This document shows, in pieces, positions 1-9,201 of a stretch of DNA of 64,000 nt. This stretch comes from Alisma plantago-aquatica (Eukaryota; Streptophyta; Magnoliopsida; Alismatales; Alismataceae), in NCBI GenBank assembly GCA_963693085.1, contig OY856409.1:240193058-240257057 (forward strand). Reading direction: 5' to 3'. The notes beneath the pieces are model-generated. The model was not told where the DNA came from. It worked only from the letters and a program-made list of their open reading frames with translations, and ran no database searches. Every line of letters begins with the position of its first letter. Positions within the stretch are counted from its first letter, which is position 1. The translations under genes were made by a program, and so were the position numbers.

Positions 1-729
1 CTCCTTTCTCTCCCTCCTCGACACTCGTGCAATGCAAAAATGAGATGATGATCTCGTGTGGGCGGCCGTCATTAGGTATAAGTCCCTAATTAGGTTGTAA
101 AATAACTCCAGCCGTCCGATCGAGATCAAAATGAATCCAACGCATATCTGCCGGCGTCGATACCATCGACGCGGGTCGATGGTATCGACCAAGCGTATTA
201 GCGGCAACCTTCTTTTCTTTTCGTCTGAGCGCCTGTGGTCATCTCGATACCATCGACTTGGATGTCGATGGTATCGACTCTCTGTAGCGTCGAGTTTGTC
301 TTTTAGCGACGCTGTAGCTCTCCATGCGTCGATGGCATCGACTTTCGTCGATGGTATCGACAGCTTCCTCGCCAGCAACCTAAATGGATCTCGATGCCAT
401 CGACTTGGGTGTCGATGGTATCGACTCTGTGCTGCTCCTCTCGGCTGGCAACCTGTGGCTTGGTCGATGGTATCGACTTCCGTCGATGGTATCGACGGAA
501 GCATATACTTGTTTTTCCTGAAATTCCAAAACAAGACCAAGTAAATCCACACAAATTATGATAATATGATAGATAATGCTCAAAATGATGAAACTAAGGG
601 GATTTGACATAATATGATGGCAAAGACCGAAATGAGTGAATTATGCAATATTATCTTTAAAAATGAGTAATTAGAGCACACAACACATATGAAAAAGGTC
701 CACAAATGCGACTCAAAATCATCGCATCA
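1..729 (-). repeat. Element A 3' LTR (truncated by window edge)
   Basis: Bases 1-729 match 11333-12061 with no indels. The copy ends ...GCATCA at 729, next to the polypurine tract. It contains U3 with five pairs of the 15-bp word (156-496). Apparent protein-coding frames through this part are only translations of the repeated word. Confidence 0.95.
156..496. repeat. Array of paired 15-bp near-palindromic words in LTR (copy 1)
   Basis: Five pairs of GTCGATACCATCGAC or its complement form: 156-170/175-189, 243-257/264-278, 328-342/347-361, 390-404/411-425, 463-477/482-496. Gaps within pairs are 4, 6, 4, 6, 4 bp. Pairs 1, 2 and 4 are inverted (centre ACC or GCC then GGT), pairs 3 and 5 are direct. 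Each word has arms GTCGAT/ATCGAC around a 3-bp centre, with at most one or two changes. In element orientation the array lies upstream of the presumed transcription start. Confidence 0.95.
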
Positions 730-744
730 AACTCCCCTAAGCTT
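730..744 (-). other. Polypurine tract of Element A
   Basis: On the minus strand AAGCTTAGGGGAGTT abuts the first base of the 3' LTR (TGATGCG). This is the expected plus-strand DNA synthesis primer of a Ty3 element, placed exactly at the LTR boundary. Confidence 0.85.
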
Positions 745-2240
745 AAACATTGCTCGCCCACGAGCAACTAATCCTTAGAATAGAATTGCAGATGTCAACT
801 AAAAATCAACACACCAACCCACATCCCATGTGACTCCCACTGAACGTTCTCAAACCGGCCTTCTCTAACCACAGAACAGTAATTACCCTAAAGGCGACAA
901 TAATCATCAATAAGAGAAATTATCCTTCAAACCGATGAACACTATCACATAAGGCAGTTAACATAATAAACTTCACCGATTCAGCATTGGTGCATCTTGT
1001 GATCGCCTACACTACGTTGCTCACCCTAACTACCATCTACATGGAAGCAGTTCTCCTTATAACCGTTAGTGAGGAGAAATTCACGGTGGCCTACCAATCC
1101 GAGCAACGGGTGGATGGAATGGGTGGTTCATGGAAGAACTTGGAAGTATTGCACAGTTTCAATATGCATAAAACAAAATGTCCTAAATGATGCAAATGCA
1201 CATTAGAAATGCCTTAATGCCTAAAATTGGGTGAAATGATGTATGCACTAACCTTCCACCTCAAAATGAGATGGAAATCTAATTAAGCCACATTCTGTAC
1301 TCAATTGTCATGTAATACGAGTGATATCATGTTCCTTTCTCCCTCTTATTCCACTTCCTTCTAAATTCTCTTTTTTTTTCTTTTGTTAGCCCACATATCC
1401 ATAATTGCTTAGAGATACGTGTGTTGGGATATTTTCTTCATGCTTGGAAATCTTTGCGATATTTTGAAGGTATGGAACAGTTTAGATCACTTTTGAGGAA
1501 AAATCAAGATACATGGTGTGCTTTATGCATGAAAATCATGAGTGCAACTACATGGCATGCACCTAAAGGTAATGTGCATGAATCCCTATATAATTTTTTC
1601 TTTTATGCAGAAGAACAGAAAATATCAATGCAATTCCTATCTAAATGCTATGCACACAAGAAGGAATTAAAACTGCACTTTACTTCCAATTCTTAGGTGG
1701 ATTATGGAAAAATGAAGTGGAATGATCACAAGATTAGATGAATGAACCTTAGAAAAATATTATGTGTCCCTCCTTACTGACATGTGTAGTAGTTTAGAGG
1801 GTTCTCTCTCTTACATCCAATTAAGGTCTCATTACCATTTGGTTAGGTTAGGCTCAAACAACCGTTACTATCCACTTTTCATGAGTCAATAGGAGTATAG
1901 GTGTGCAATGTTGTTTTAAAGTTGACATAATCAATCATTTTCATAGGATAAGTTCCCCAAGGACAACCAAGTCAAGCTATCCAAAAGACACAAAAAATTT
2001 AAAATTCCCTTAAATTTCCCATGAATTAACAGCGAGATGACAAACTTTTACGACATCCACAGTTACACTAGATAGATGTGGATCCTAAAAAAAACTAAAA
2101 ATGCACGAAACAAATAGCAAAGCAAAAACTAAAAACAACAAAAGAAAAGATAGAGTTGTTCCAGCTACCCCCCTAAGCTTGAATTCGACTATGGCCTCAT
2201 AGTAAAAAACAAACTTAAGAGTGGAACAGAGATACCCTGA
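745..2240. other. Element A 3' untranslated region, no gene seen
   Basis: About 1.5 kb between the third ORF and the PPT. AT-rich, with a T-rich run near 1370-1385. Short open frames on the plus strand (987-1190, 1421-1696) are antisense to the element, lack recognisable motifs and are not called. A second PPT-like motif lies at 2167-2180. Confidence 0.6.
2167..2180 (-). other. Second, internal PPT-like motif
   Basis: The minus strand reads AAGCTTAGGGGGGT, sharing AAGCTTAGGGG with the true PPT at 730-744 but lying 1.4 kb upstream of the LTR and about 60 bp past the end of the third ORF. It could be a central PPT-like primer or a relic of an older LTR boundary. Confidence 0.55.
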
Positions 2241-3827
2241 TCAATCTTGTGGAGGCGGAGGCGGGTACTGTGTGGCCATAGGATCCCAAGAAGGATACTC
2301 CCCCTGGAAGCTCGAATCATATTGGGTCCTCGGCGGAGGCTGTGGATAGCCTCCAAAGTAGCTCTGACTCCAGTAATGGTCGTAAAAGGTCTCCTGTTGC
2401 GCCTCCATCCGCTGCAATTGGTTGTGTATCTATTCTTGGTTGGCGAGGATGAGATGCTCATTCTCGAACATAGCCCGTTGATTGTCAAGTAACCGGTTCG
2501 TAGTCTCATGAATACCGGTATACATAGCCAGATGCTGCTGCTGAGTCTGCTGTATATCCTACAACATCGTGTACATTCCCTGCATCGAGTAGGGATCCTC
2601 GGCTGGTTGCGAGGGCTGTGGTGATGGCGGCGGGGGCTGTGATGATGAAGACGCATCCGAATGCATCCTAGGACGCTTCCGTGGTGCTACGCGTGCACGA
2701 AGAGGTGTGAACGCCTCCTCTTCCTCCTCAGCCTCACCTTCTTCTTCGTCGTTGCCGCCTTCTTCTTCAGAGGATTCGATGGCTATGATCGGCCACCGGA
2801 AATGCTGTGCGCCCTCAATGTTGAAGACGTCGTCCGGCAGTGCGCACTCCTAGTACGCATGGTTGACGTGGCAGTGTGCGTACGCCAACCCATCCCGGAG
2901 AAGGATAAGGTTTGAACGGTGCAAGTGGTGCACGTTCACCTTACTCTTCATGGAAATCGGAGTCATGGACTGAAAATTCAGCCCCAAGTATGACGCCAAT
3001 TTGGTGATGAGCCCACCAAAATGGATCGGAGCCTTCCTTGTACTCCTCTTCACCGCCAGGACGCGCTGCAGGAAGAACGCACCCCAGTTGCACTCTTGTC
3101 GTTTCAGGAGCATGTACAAAAAGAAGAGGTCGCTCTCCTGAAACTTGCTCAATGCCAGATCACTCCGTGCAAAGAACGTCAAACTCAACATCCGATGTAG
3201 GACCCGGACGAACGGATGCTCAAAATCTGCTACCGCTGCATTATGGTAGCTCACAGTCTTTCCCGCCGGCACTGTGACTAGCTCGGAGAAGATCTTGACG
3301 TAGTCGGTGCGGGCATCTGGGCATCGGTGATCATTGCGACCGTGGTTCCCATGGAAGATGTCATTGAAATGCTCCAACGTGATGTTGTAGTTGTTGTTGA
3401 ACAGCTGGAAGGACACCCTGCCCTTGATCCACTCACGGTCTGACGCCACCACGTCGTTGGGTACGACGCAGACGTCGAGGGACGCCATAAACTCCGCCAC
3501 CAATTCTGTGTAGGTGGGCCATTCGCCGAAAAACGACTGCCCATCCGCATGGTACTCCAGTTGATCGTGACGTCGGCCGGTGTGCCGTGCTTGCCCGACC
3601 AGCACATAGGCCAAGTTGGCCTCGAATCCCAGCTCCTGGAGCATACCCCGGTCCACATACCGGGTCGGCTCAAACTTCCGCTTCATGATCTCTTCATAGA
3701 CCTTCCTCGCCTCCGCGGAAGGATGAACCAGGCGCGGACGAGGGACGAAAGCAGTAGGGGGTGGAACAAACTCCACAATCTCCATGGGATTCACACGCGA
3801 GGACGATGCTCCGGCGACATGCACCAT
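2241..3827 (-). pseudogene. ATHILA-type third ORF (envelope position), three in-frame TAG
   Basis: From ATG at 3827 an open frame runs 325 codons to a TAG at 2850-2852, then continues in the same frame through TAG at 2559-2561 and TAG at 2430-2432 to a TGA at 2241-2243, about 529 codons in all. The N-terminal half resembles the ATHILA ORF-1 family (TRYVD near residue 56, a LFNNNYNITLEHFNDIFH block near residues 150-168). The downstream part has an acidic Glu-rich stretch, a Pro/Gln-rich low-complexity tail and a Gln-rich presumed coiled segment. I see no clear signal peptide or transmembrane segment, so 'envelope' describes position only. All three stops are TAG, consistent with CAG to TAG transitions; readthrough is the alternative. 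Function of this family is unknown. Confidence 0.8.
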
Positions 3828-4009
3828 GGTTGCAAGAAAGATGGGATTAGAAGAAGAGAGCTCAGGGAAGATGGAGAAGTGATTCTCCGCTCGGTGAAGA
3901 TCCTTGCTCGATGTCGCTGCTCTTCAGTCTTGGAGGTCTCGGGGGAGTGCTCGGCGCAAAGGAGGATGTTTGCTCTGAAGGTGTGACGTCAAATGACGTT
4001 GCAATTCTC

Positions 4010-4019
4010 CTTAAATAGA
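4010..4019 (-). promoter_or_regulatory. TATA box of putative internal promoter, Element A
   Basis: The minus strand reads CTATTTAAGG, 25 bp downstream of the last word of the array (4044) and about 185 bp upstream of the ATG of the third ORF. Good match to a plant TATA box; function inferred from position. Confidence 0.55.
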
Positions 4020-4043
4020 CTTGGCCGGCGCCACTGTTGACCC

Positions 4044-4588
4044 GTCGATACCATCGACGCGGGTCGACGGTATCGACACGTCTCGCTGGTATCCGCCTCC
4101 CTCGCGAGTATCGACGGATGACGTTTGCTGGATCGGGAAACCCGGATTGCTGACCTGTCGATACCATCGACGCAAGTCGATAGTATCGACACAACACCCG
4201 GATCGCTGACGTGGACTCACGATCGCCGTTGATGTCTTTGCACGGATCGGTGACATGGATGTCGATACCATCGACGAGGGTCAATGGTATCGACTTGCCT
4301 TCATTGCGACACCGCCACTTTTTTCATTTCAACATGTGATCATGTCGATACCATCAACGAGGCCGTCGATGGTATCGAGTTGACTGAGAAAAATCGTTCT
4401 GAACTTCTCCAGAGATCTCGATGGTATCGACTGGTGTGTCGATACTATCGACAATTTTGTTGCGACCTGCCTGTAGGTATGTCAATACCATCGACGGGAC
4501 CGTCGATAGTATCGACTCAGTGCGATTTTTGCAGCTGTTAACCTGAACCCATGTCGATACCATCGACCAGTGTGTCGATGGTATCGAC
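4044..4588. repeat. Array of paired 15-bp words upstream of third ORF
   Basis: Seven pairs of the same word as in the LTR: 4044/4063, 4157/4176, 4261/4280, 4344/4365, 4417/4438, 4481/4502, 4553/4574 (word starts, 15 bp each). Gaps are 4, 4, 4, 6, 6, 6, 6 bp. All pairs are in inverted or mixed orientation with one or two substitutions per word (for example GTCAAT for GTCGAT). A half word (GAGTATCGAC) at 4105-4114 may be an eroded eighth pair. Confidence 0.95.
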
Positions 4589-4702
4589 CCTGCCTGTGCC
4601 TGCACATTGAACAAACGGATCAAGGTATCTTCTTTACACTAAAATTTAAACGAAATGAAAACAATCTGTGACTATAATTAAACTATCCTAATGTACCAAT
4701 GG

Positions 4703-4718
4703 TTGGGTTGCCTCCCAA
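4703..4718 (-). other. Conserved post-pol hairpin, Element A
   Basis: Minus strand TTGGGAGGCAACCCAA: 5-bp arms TTGGG/CCCAA around AGGCAA, 47 bp past the pol stop. The same sequence follows pol in Element C (63567-63584), and a decayed form is in Element B (about 28874-28890). Confidence 0.8.
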
Positions 4719-4764
4719 CAAGCGCCCTTCTTTAACGTCTTAGGCTAGACGTCTTCCCAACATC

Positions 4765-7700
4765 TCAGTCATCCATAAGTGTAATGAGTTTGACCTCATT
4801 CACTTTTCTCTTGTAATTTTCACCAAAATACAACTTTAACCTCTGCCCATTCACCAAGAACGTGGCGTCTCCATCACGCACAAGAATCGCACCGTGCGGT
4901 CTCACCTCTTCCACTACGAATGGTCCACTCCACCGGGACTTCAGCTTCCCGGGATGCAACTTGAGACGGGAGTTAAACAATAGAACACTATCTCCCTTCT
5001 TGAACGTGCGCAGCTCAATATGGCGATCGTGGATCAGCTTTGTGCTCTCCTTGTAGATGCGGGCATTCTCATATGCCATCATGCGTAACTCGTCTAGTTC
5101 ATTCAACTCGAACATCCTCTTTCTCCCGGCTTCATCATAACTCAAATTCAGCCTTCTTAGCACCCAATGGGCCTTGTGCTCCAACTCCACCGGAAGGTGG
5201 CAAGCCCGGCCATATGCCAACCTAAAAGGCGTGGTGCCTATAGGTGTTTTGTACGTCGTTCTATATGCCCAAAGTGCGTCCGGTAATAATGCACTCCAAT
5301 TTTTCCTTGTGGATGCCACTGTCCGTTCTAGAATCTTCTTGATTTCCCGATTTGAGACCTCCACTTGTCCTTGCGTCTGTGGATGATATGGGGTGCCGAT
5401 GTTGTGCTTGACCCCATATTTCTTCAAAAGTGTCGAAAATTTCTGATTCCGGAAGTGTGTGCCCCCATCACTTATGATCATTCGGGGTATCCCGAACCTG
5501 CAGAATATATTTTCCTTGACAAACCTGCACACTACATTAGAATCATTAGTCCTTGTGGGGATTGCTTCCACCCACTTCGAAACGTAGTCAATAGCAAGCA
5601 AGATATACAAATTTGAATTCGAGGACACAAAGGGTCCCATGAAGTCTATGCCCCACAAGTCAAATACCTCAACTTCCTGAAATACATTCAGGGGCATTTC
5701 TTGTCTCCTTGAAATGTTACCTGCTCGTTGACATGGGTCACATTGCCTTACAAAATCGTAGGCATCCCGAAACAAAGTTGGCCAATAAAGGCCGCTTTCC
5801 AACACTTTGGCTGCTGTCCGTGAACTAGCATGGTGTCCTCCCGTAGGCGACGCATGGCAATGGTGGAGAACACTCTCGTACTCCACCTCCGGCACACACC
5901 TGCATAGAATACCATCTCTGCACTGCTTCAAAAGAATTGGGTCATCCCAAAAATAGTATCTCAAAGAATGAAAGAATTTCTTTCTTTCTTGATAAGACCA
6001 GTCTTCCGGGATGATCCCGCAAGCCAAATAGTTAACAATTTCAGCAAACCACGGTTCCTTAGAATTAATTTTCAAAAGTTGTTCATCGGGAAACGTTTTG
6101 ATTATGGGTATGTGTAAATCTTTCTCATCTACCCTGTCTAACCTAGACAAGTGATCAACCACCACATTTTCAATTCCCGACTTGTCCTTGATTTCTATAT
6201 CAAATTCTTGTAAAAGCAAAATCCACCTAATGAGTCTAGGCTTTGCATCCTTTTTCTCCATCAAATATTTTATCGCAGCATGATCGGTCCATACAACTAC
6301 TTTGGATCCCACTAAGTACTGCCGAAATTTTTCAAAAGCAAACACGACGGCAAGTAACTCTTTTTCTGTAGTTGTATAGTTCAATTGAGCATCATTAAGC
6401 GTTTTGGAGGCGTAGAAAATCACAGCGGGCTTATTATCTACCCTTTTCCCCAAGACGGCTCCTACTGCATAATCTGAAGCGTCGCACATCAATTCGAATG
6501 GTTTTGTCCAATCCGGCGTTTGAACAACCGGAGCCGAAATCAATTTTTCTTTCAAAACTTCGAATGCGTGAAGACACTTATCGTTGAAATCAAAAACTGC
6601 CTCTTTTTCCAACAATTCGGATAAAGGTTTTGCAATTTTAGAAAAATCCTTAATGAATAACCGATAGAAACCGGCGTGTCCCAAAAAGCTTCTCACCCCT
6701 TTTACAAAATTTGGTGGGGGTAGCTTAGAAATCACTTCAATTTTCACAGGGTCTACCTCAAGACCCTTGCTAGACACCTTGTGTCCTAGCACTATTCCTT
6801 CCGTCACCATCATGTGACATTTCTCCCAATTAAGGACCAAGTGTGTGTCCTCACAACGCTGCATCACCTTTTCCAAGTTATATAGACACTCATCAAAAGA
6901 CGCCCCATAAACCGAGAAGTCGTCCATGAAAAGCTCAAGACAACGCTCCACCATGTCAGAGAATATGGCGAGCATGCAGCGTTGAAACGTCGCCGGTGCA
7001 TTACATAATCCAAACGGCATCTGTCGGTAAGCAAAAGTCCCATAGGGACATGTGAACGTAGACTTCTCTTGATCCAAAGGATCAATAGAGATCTGGTTAT
7101 ACCCCGAATACCCATCCAGAAAACAAAAATGCGACCGACCGGCAAGACGTTCCAAAATTTGATCGATAAATGGCAAAGGAAAATGATCTTTAAGAGTGGC
7201 GGCATTTAGTCGGTGATAGTCAATGCAAACACGCCACCCGGTTACCAATCGGGTGGTGACAGGTTCATTCAACAGATTTTTAGTAACAGTAATTCCCCCC
7301 TTCTTAGGGACTACCTGTGTGGGACTCACCCACGTCGAATCTGATATGGCATATATGATCCCTGCAGCAAGAAGTTTTATGACTTCCTTCTTCACAACCT
7401 CCATCATGCTCGGATTTAGACGTCTTTGAGGCTGAATGACTGGCTTGGTTCCCTCCTCGAGCCAAATCTTGTGCTGGCAAAGTGTAGGGGAGATCCCCTT
7501 GATGTCCGCAACAGACCACCCAAAAGCTCCATGGTGGTTCTTGAGCACTATCAGTAGTTGCTCCTCCTCATCCGCACTCAAGTGAGCAGATACAATCACT
7601 GGTAACTTCTCCTTCTCAGCTAGAAAGACGTACTTAAGATGCGGGGGCAGTGGCTTCAGTTCCAACTCTGGCGGGCAGATAAGAGATGACTGCAGCGGTG

Positions 7701-9201
7701 GGGGAAGTGTACCTAAATCTTCATAGTGCCTCGTGTAGAAACATGGAAGCATCTGAAGCATTTTGGCACACTCCTTGAGTGATTTACTCTGCATCCAATC
7801 ATAGGTGACATTCACCAAACACGCCTCCAACGGCAATTTCGGATATGCATCAAAAAATGAAGTAGTAATAGCATCGTCCTCCCAAGAAGGTGGAATGTCC
7901 TCATTCTCATCATTCGGAAACCCAACAGCTTTGCATAGAGAGACAACTTTAGTTTGCTCCATGATGTCCACGGCTAAGGTTCCATTATCCATCTTGCTCA
8001 TCACATGAGCCATGTCCAAGAATGGTTTCCCAAGGCAAAGTGAGATATTGTGATCCACATGTTTCACCATGTTACAATGTTCTTTTGCTTTAGCAGATGC
8101 AGTGCTAGTGGGCATGACCATATCAAAGCGATCATCCGCTATGCCCAAGGTCAAGCGACCTCTACCCATCTCCAAGATCATATCGGCTGTAGCTTGGAAT
8201 GGGCGTCCAAGTAGCAGCTCATTTCCATGCTCGTCCTGCATTTCCATAACCACGAAATCAGCTGGAAAAACAAACCGATCCACCTTTACCAAGACATCCT
8301 CGCAGATTCCATAAGGCTTCACCACAGAATTATCGGCCAATTGGATAGTCATATTGCTTGGCCTTGACTCCTTTAATCCCAGCTTTTTAAATGTAGAAAG
8401 GGGCATCAAATTGATGCTTGCCCCAGAATCACATAATGCCTCTCCGAATTTGAACTTCCCGATAAAGCAAGAAATATTAAAACATCCGGGATCCTGTCTC
8501 TTCGGCGGCAAAGTGCCCATAATGAAATCACTCACTTGCTCCTTCAACACCACGACCTCAGTGTCTGGTATTTTCCTCTTCTTGGTGATGACATCTTTTA
8601 GAAACTTCCCGTAAGACGGGATTTGCTCAATCGCCTCCAACAACGAAATATTTACCAATAACTTCCTAAAGCTGTCCAGAAATTTCTTGAATTGTGCATC
8701 CACCTTCCTTGCCTTTGCACTATTCGGATAGGGGACCGGAACGGTATGTGCCCTTTGATGAGGTGGCACATAAGGCGTCAATTTCTGTGGTTCCTCCTCA
8801 ACAGTTTGTTCTTCATTACCATCCACAGCTATATCTTCAGCTTGCCCTGTGACAGGTGTGGGCTGCTCCTTAGTGGTTGCATCTTCAACTTTATCCTGCG
8901 GTGTGCTTGTGTCATCCGCCCTTGGATTCAACACCTTCTTGCCACTCCTCAGTAAGATGGCCTTGGCCTGCTGGTTTCCCCCGGGAACATTGGTGTTCCC
9001 CGGAAAACCCTGATGCGCTGGCTTCTTCAAACTTGCAATTTCTGCTGCCATTTGCGCCATGGAAGTCTCTATAGTCCTCATTTGAGCCCCGTGGCTCTGC
9101 AAAGTCTGCCCAAATTGGTTCATATATTCACCCTGTTGCTTGATTTGCTGCCCAAATGTGTTCATTAACTCCTGGTTTTGCTTGATGACCTGATTGAGCA
9201 A
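4765..9201 (-). CDS. pol: Pol polyprotein: protease, reverse transcriptase, RNase H, integrase
   Basis: An uninterrupted 1478-codon frame carrying the replication enzymes that copy element RNA and insert the DNA. Visible in order: linker rich in Gln, aspartic protease with DSGAS near residue 258, reverse transcriptase with TGWRVCIDY near 653, FLDGYSGY near 694 and catalytic FMDD near 758, RNase H with Asp in CDAS near 907, Glu in TEKELL near 948 and Asp in WTDH near 973, integrase zinc-binding HHCC between about 1115 and 1158, and DDE residues in GIDFMG, IISDGG and QGQVEVSN (about 1185, 1245, 1281). Every catalytic motif I looked for is present. The frame is the same as gag, with two TAA codons between; the Met at 9201 is probably internal to a gag-pol fusion rather than the true start. 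C-terminus ends before the conserved hairpin. Confidence 0.95.
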   Translation of the reverse strand: MLNQVIKQNQELMNTFGQQIKQQGEYMNQFGQTLQSHGAQMRTIETSMAQMAAEIASLKKPAHQGFPGNTNVPGGNQQAKAILLRSGKKVLNPRADDTSTPQDKVEDATTKEQPTPVTGQAEDIAVDGNEEQTVEEEPQKLTPYVPPHQRAHTVPVPYPNSAKARKVDAQFKKFLDSFRKLLVNISLLEAIEQIPSYGKFLKDVITKKRKIPDTEVVVLKEQVSDFIMGTLPPKRQDPGCFNISCFIGKFKFGEALCDSGASINLMPLSTFKKLGLKESRPSNMTIQLADNSVVKPYGICEDVLVKVDRFVFPADFVVMEMQDEHGNELLLGRPFQATADMILEMGRGRLTLGIADDRFDMVMPTSTASAKAKEHCNMVKHVDHNISLCLGKPFLDMAHVMSKMDNGTLAVDIMEQTKVVSLCKAVGFPNDENEDIPPSWEDDAITTSFFDAYPKLPLEACLVNVTYDWMQSKSLKECAKMLQMLPCFYTRHYEDLGTLPPPLQSSLICPPELELKPLPPHLKYVFLAEKEKLPVIVSAHLSADEEEQLLIVLKNHHGAFGWSVADIKGISPTLCQHKIWLEEGTKPVIQPQRRLNPSMMEVVKKEVIKLLAAGIIYAISDSTWVSPTQVVPKKGGITVTKNLLNEPVTTRLVTGWRVCIDYHRLNAATLKDHFPLPFIDQILERLAGRSHFCFLDGYSGYNQISIDPLDQEKSTFTCPYGTFAYRQMPFGLCNAPATFQRCMLAIFSDMVERCLELFMDDFSVYGASFDECLYNLEKVMQRCEDTHLVLNWEKCHMMVTEGIVLGHKVSSKGLEVDPVKIEVISKLPPPNFVKGVRSFLGHAGFYRLFIKDFSKIAKPLSELLEKEAVFDFNDKCLHAFEVLKEKLISAPVVQTPDWTKPFELMCDASDYAVGAVLGKRVDNKPAVIFYASKTLNDAQLNYTTTEKELLAVVFAFEKFRQYLVGSKVVVWTDHAAIKYLMEKKDAKPRLIRWILLLQEFDIEIKDKSGIENVVVDHLSRLDRVDEKDLHIPIIKTFPDEQLLKINSKEPWFAEIVNYLACGIIPEDWSYQERKKFFHSLRYYFWDDPILLKQCRDGILCRCVPEVEYESVLHHCHASPTGGHHASSRTAAKVLESGLYWPTLFRDAYDFVRQCDPCQRAGNISRRQEMPLNVFQEVEVFDLWGIDFMGPFVSSNSNLYILLAIDYVSKWVEAIPTRTNDSNVVCRFVKENIFCRFGIPRMIISDGGTHFRNQKFSTLLKKYGVKHNIGTPYHPQTQGQVEVSNREIKKILERTVASTRKNWSALLPDALWAYRTTYKTPIGTTPFRLAYGRACHLPVELEHKAHWVLRRLNLSYDEAGRKRMFELNELDELRMMAYENARIYKESTKLIHDRHIELRTFKKGDSVLLFNSRLKLHPGKLKSRWSGPFVVEEVRPHGAILVRDGDATFLVNGQRLKLYFGENYKRKVNEVKLITLMDD

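Larger units (their letters stand above)
3828..4764 (-). promoter_or_regulatory. Intergenic region between pol and third ORF
   Basis: Read on the minus strand from the pol stop: conserved hairpin (4718-4703), word array (4588-4044), TATA-like CTATTTAAGG (4019-4010), then about 180 bp of presumed leader to ATG 3827. The order resembles a complete promoter for the third ORF. Several short open frames here are word-repeat translations and are not called. Confidence 0.65.

Noticed and set aside
131..544. Open frames through the LTR and the pol/third-ORF spacer rich in VDGID, RYHRR and MVST (also 303-610, 3862-4623, 11267-11942)
   Set aside because: They are translations of the 15-bp word in several frames and both strands. 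No domain, start context or codon pattern supports a protein.
987..1696. Plus-strand frames in the 3' region of Element A
   Set aside because: Antisense to the element, short and without recognisable features.
2241..3827. Calling the third ORF a viral envelope protein
   Set aside because: No signal peptide, membrane segment or glycoprotein-type cysteine pattern is apparent; only the position is envelope-like.
7223..9074. Plus-strand frames opposite pol (for example 8069-8314, 8692-8955)
   Set aside because: Shadows of the intact minus-strand pol.
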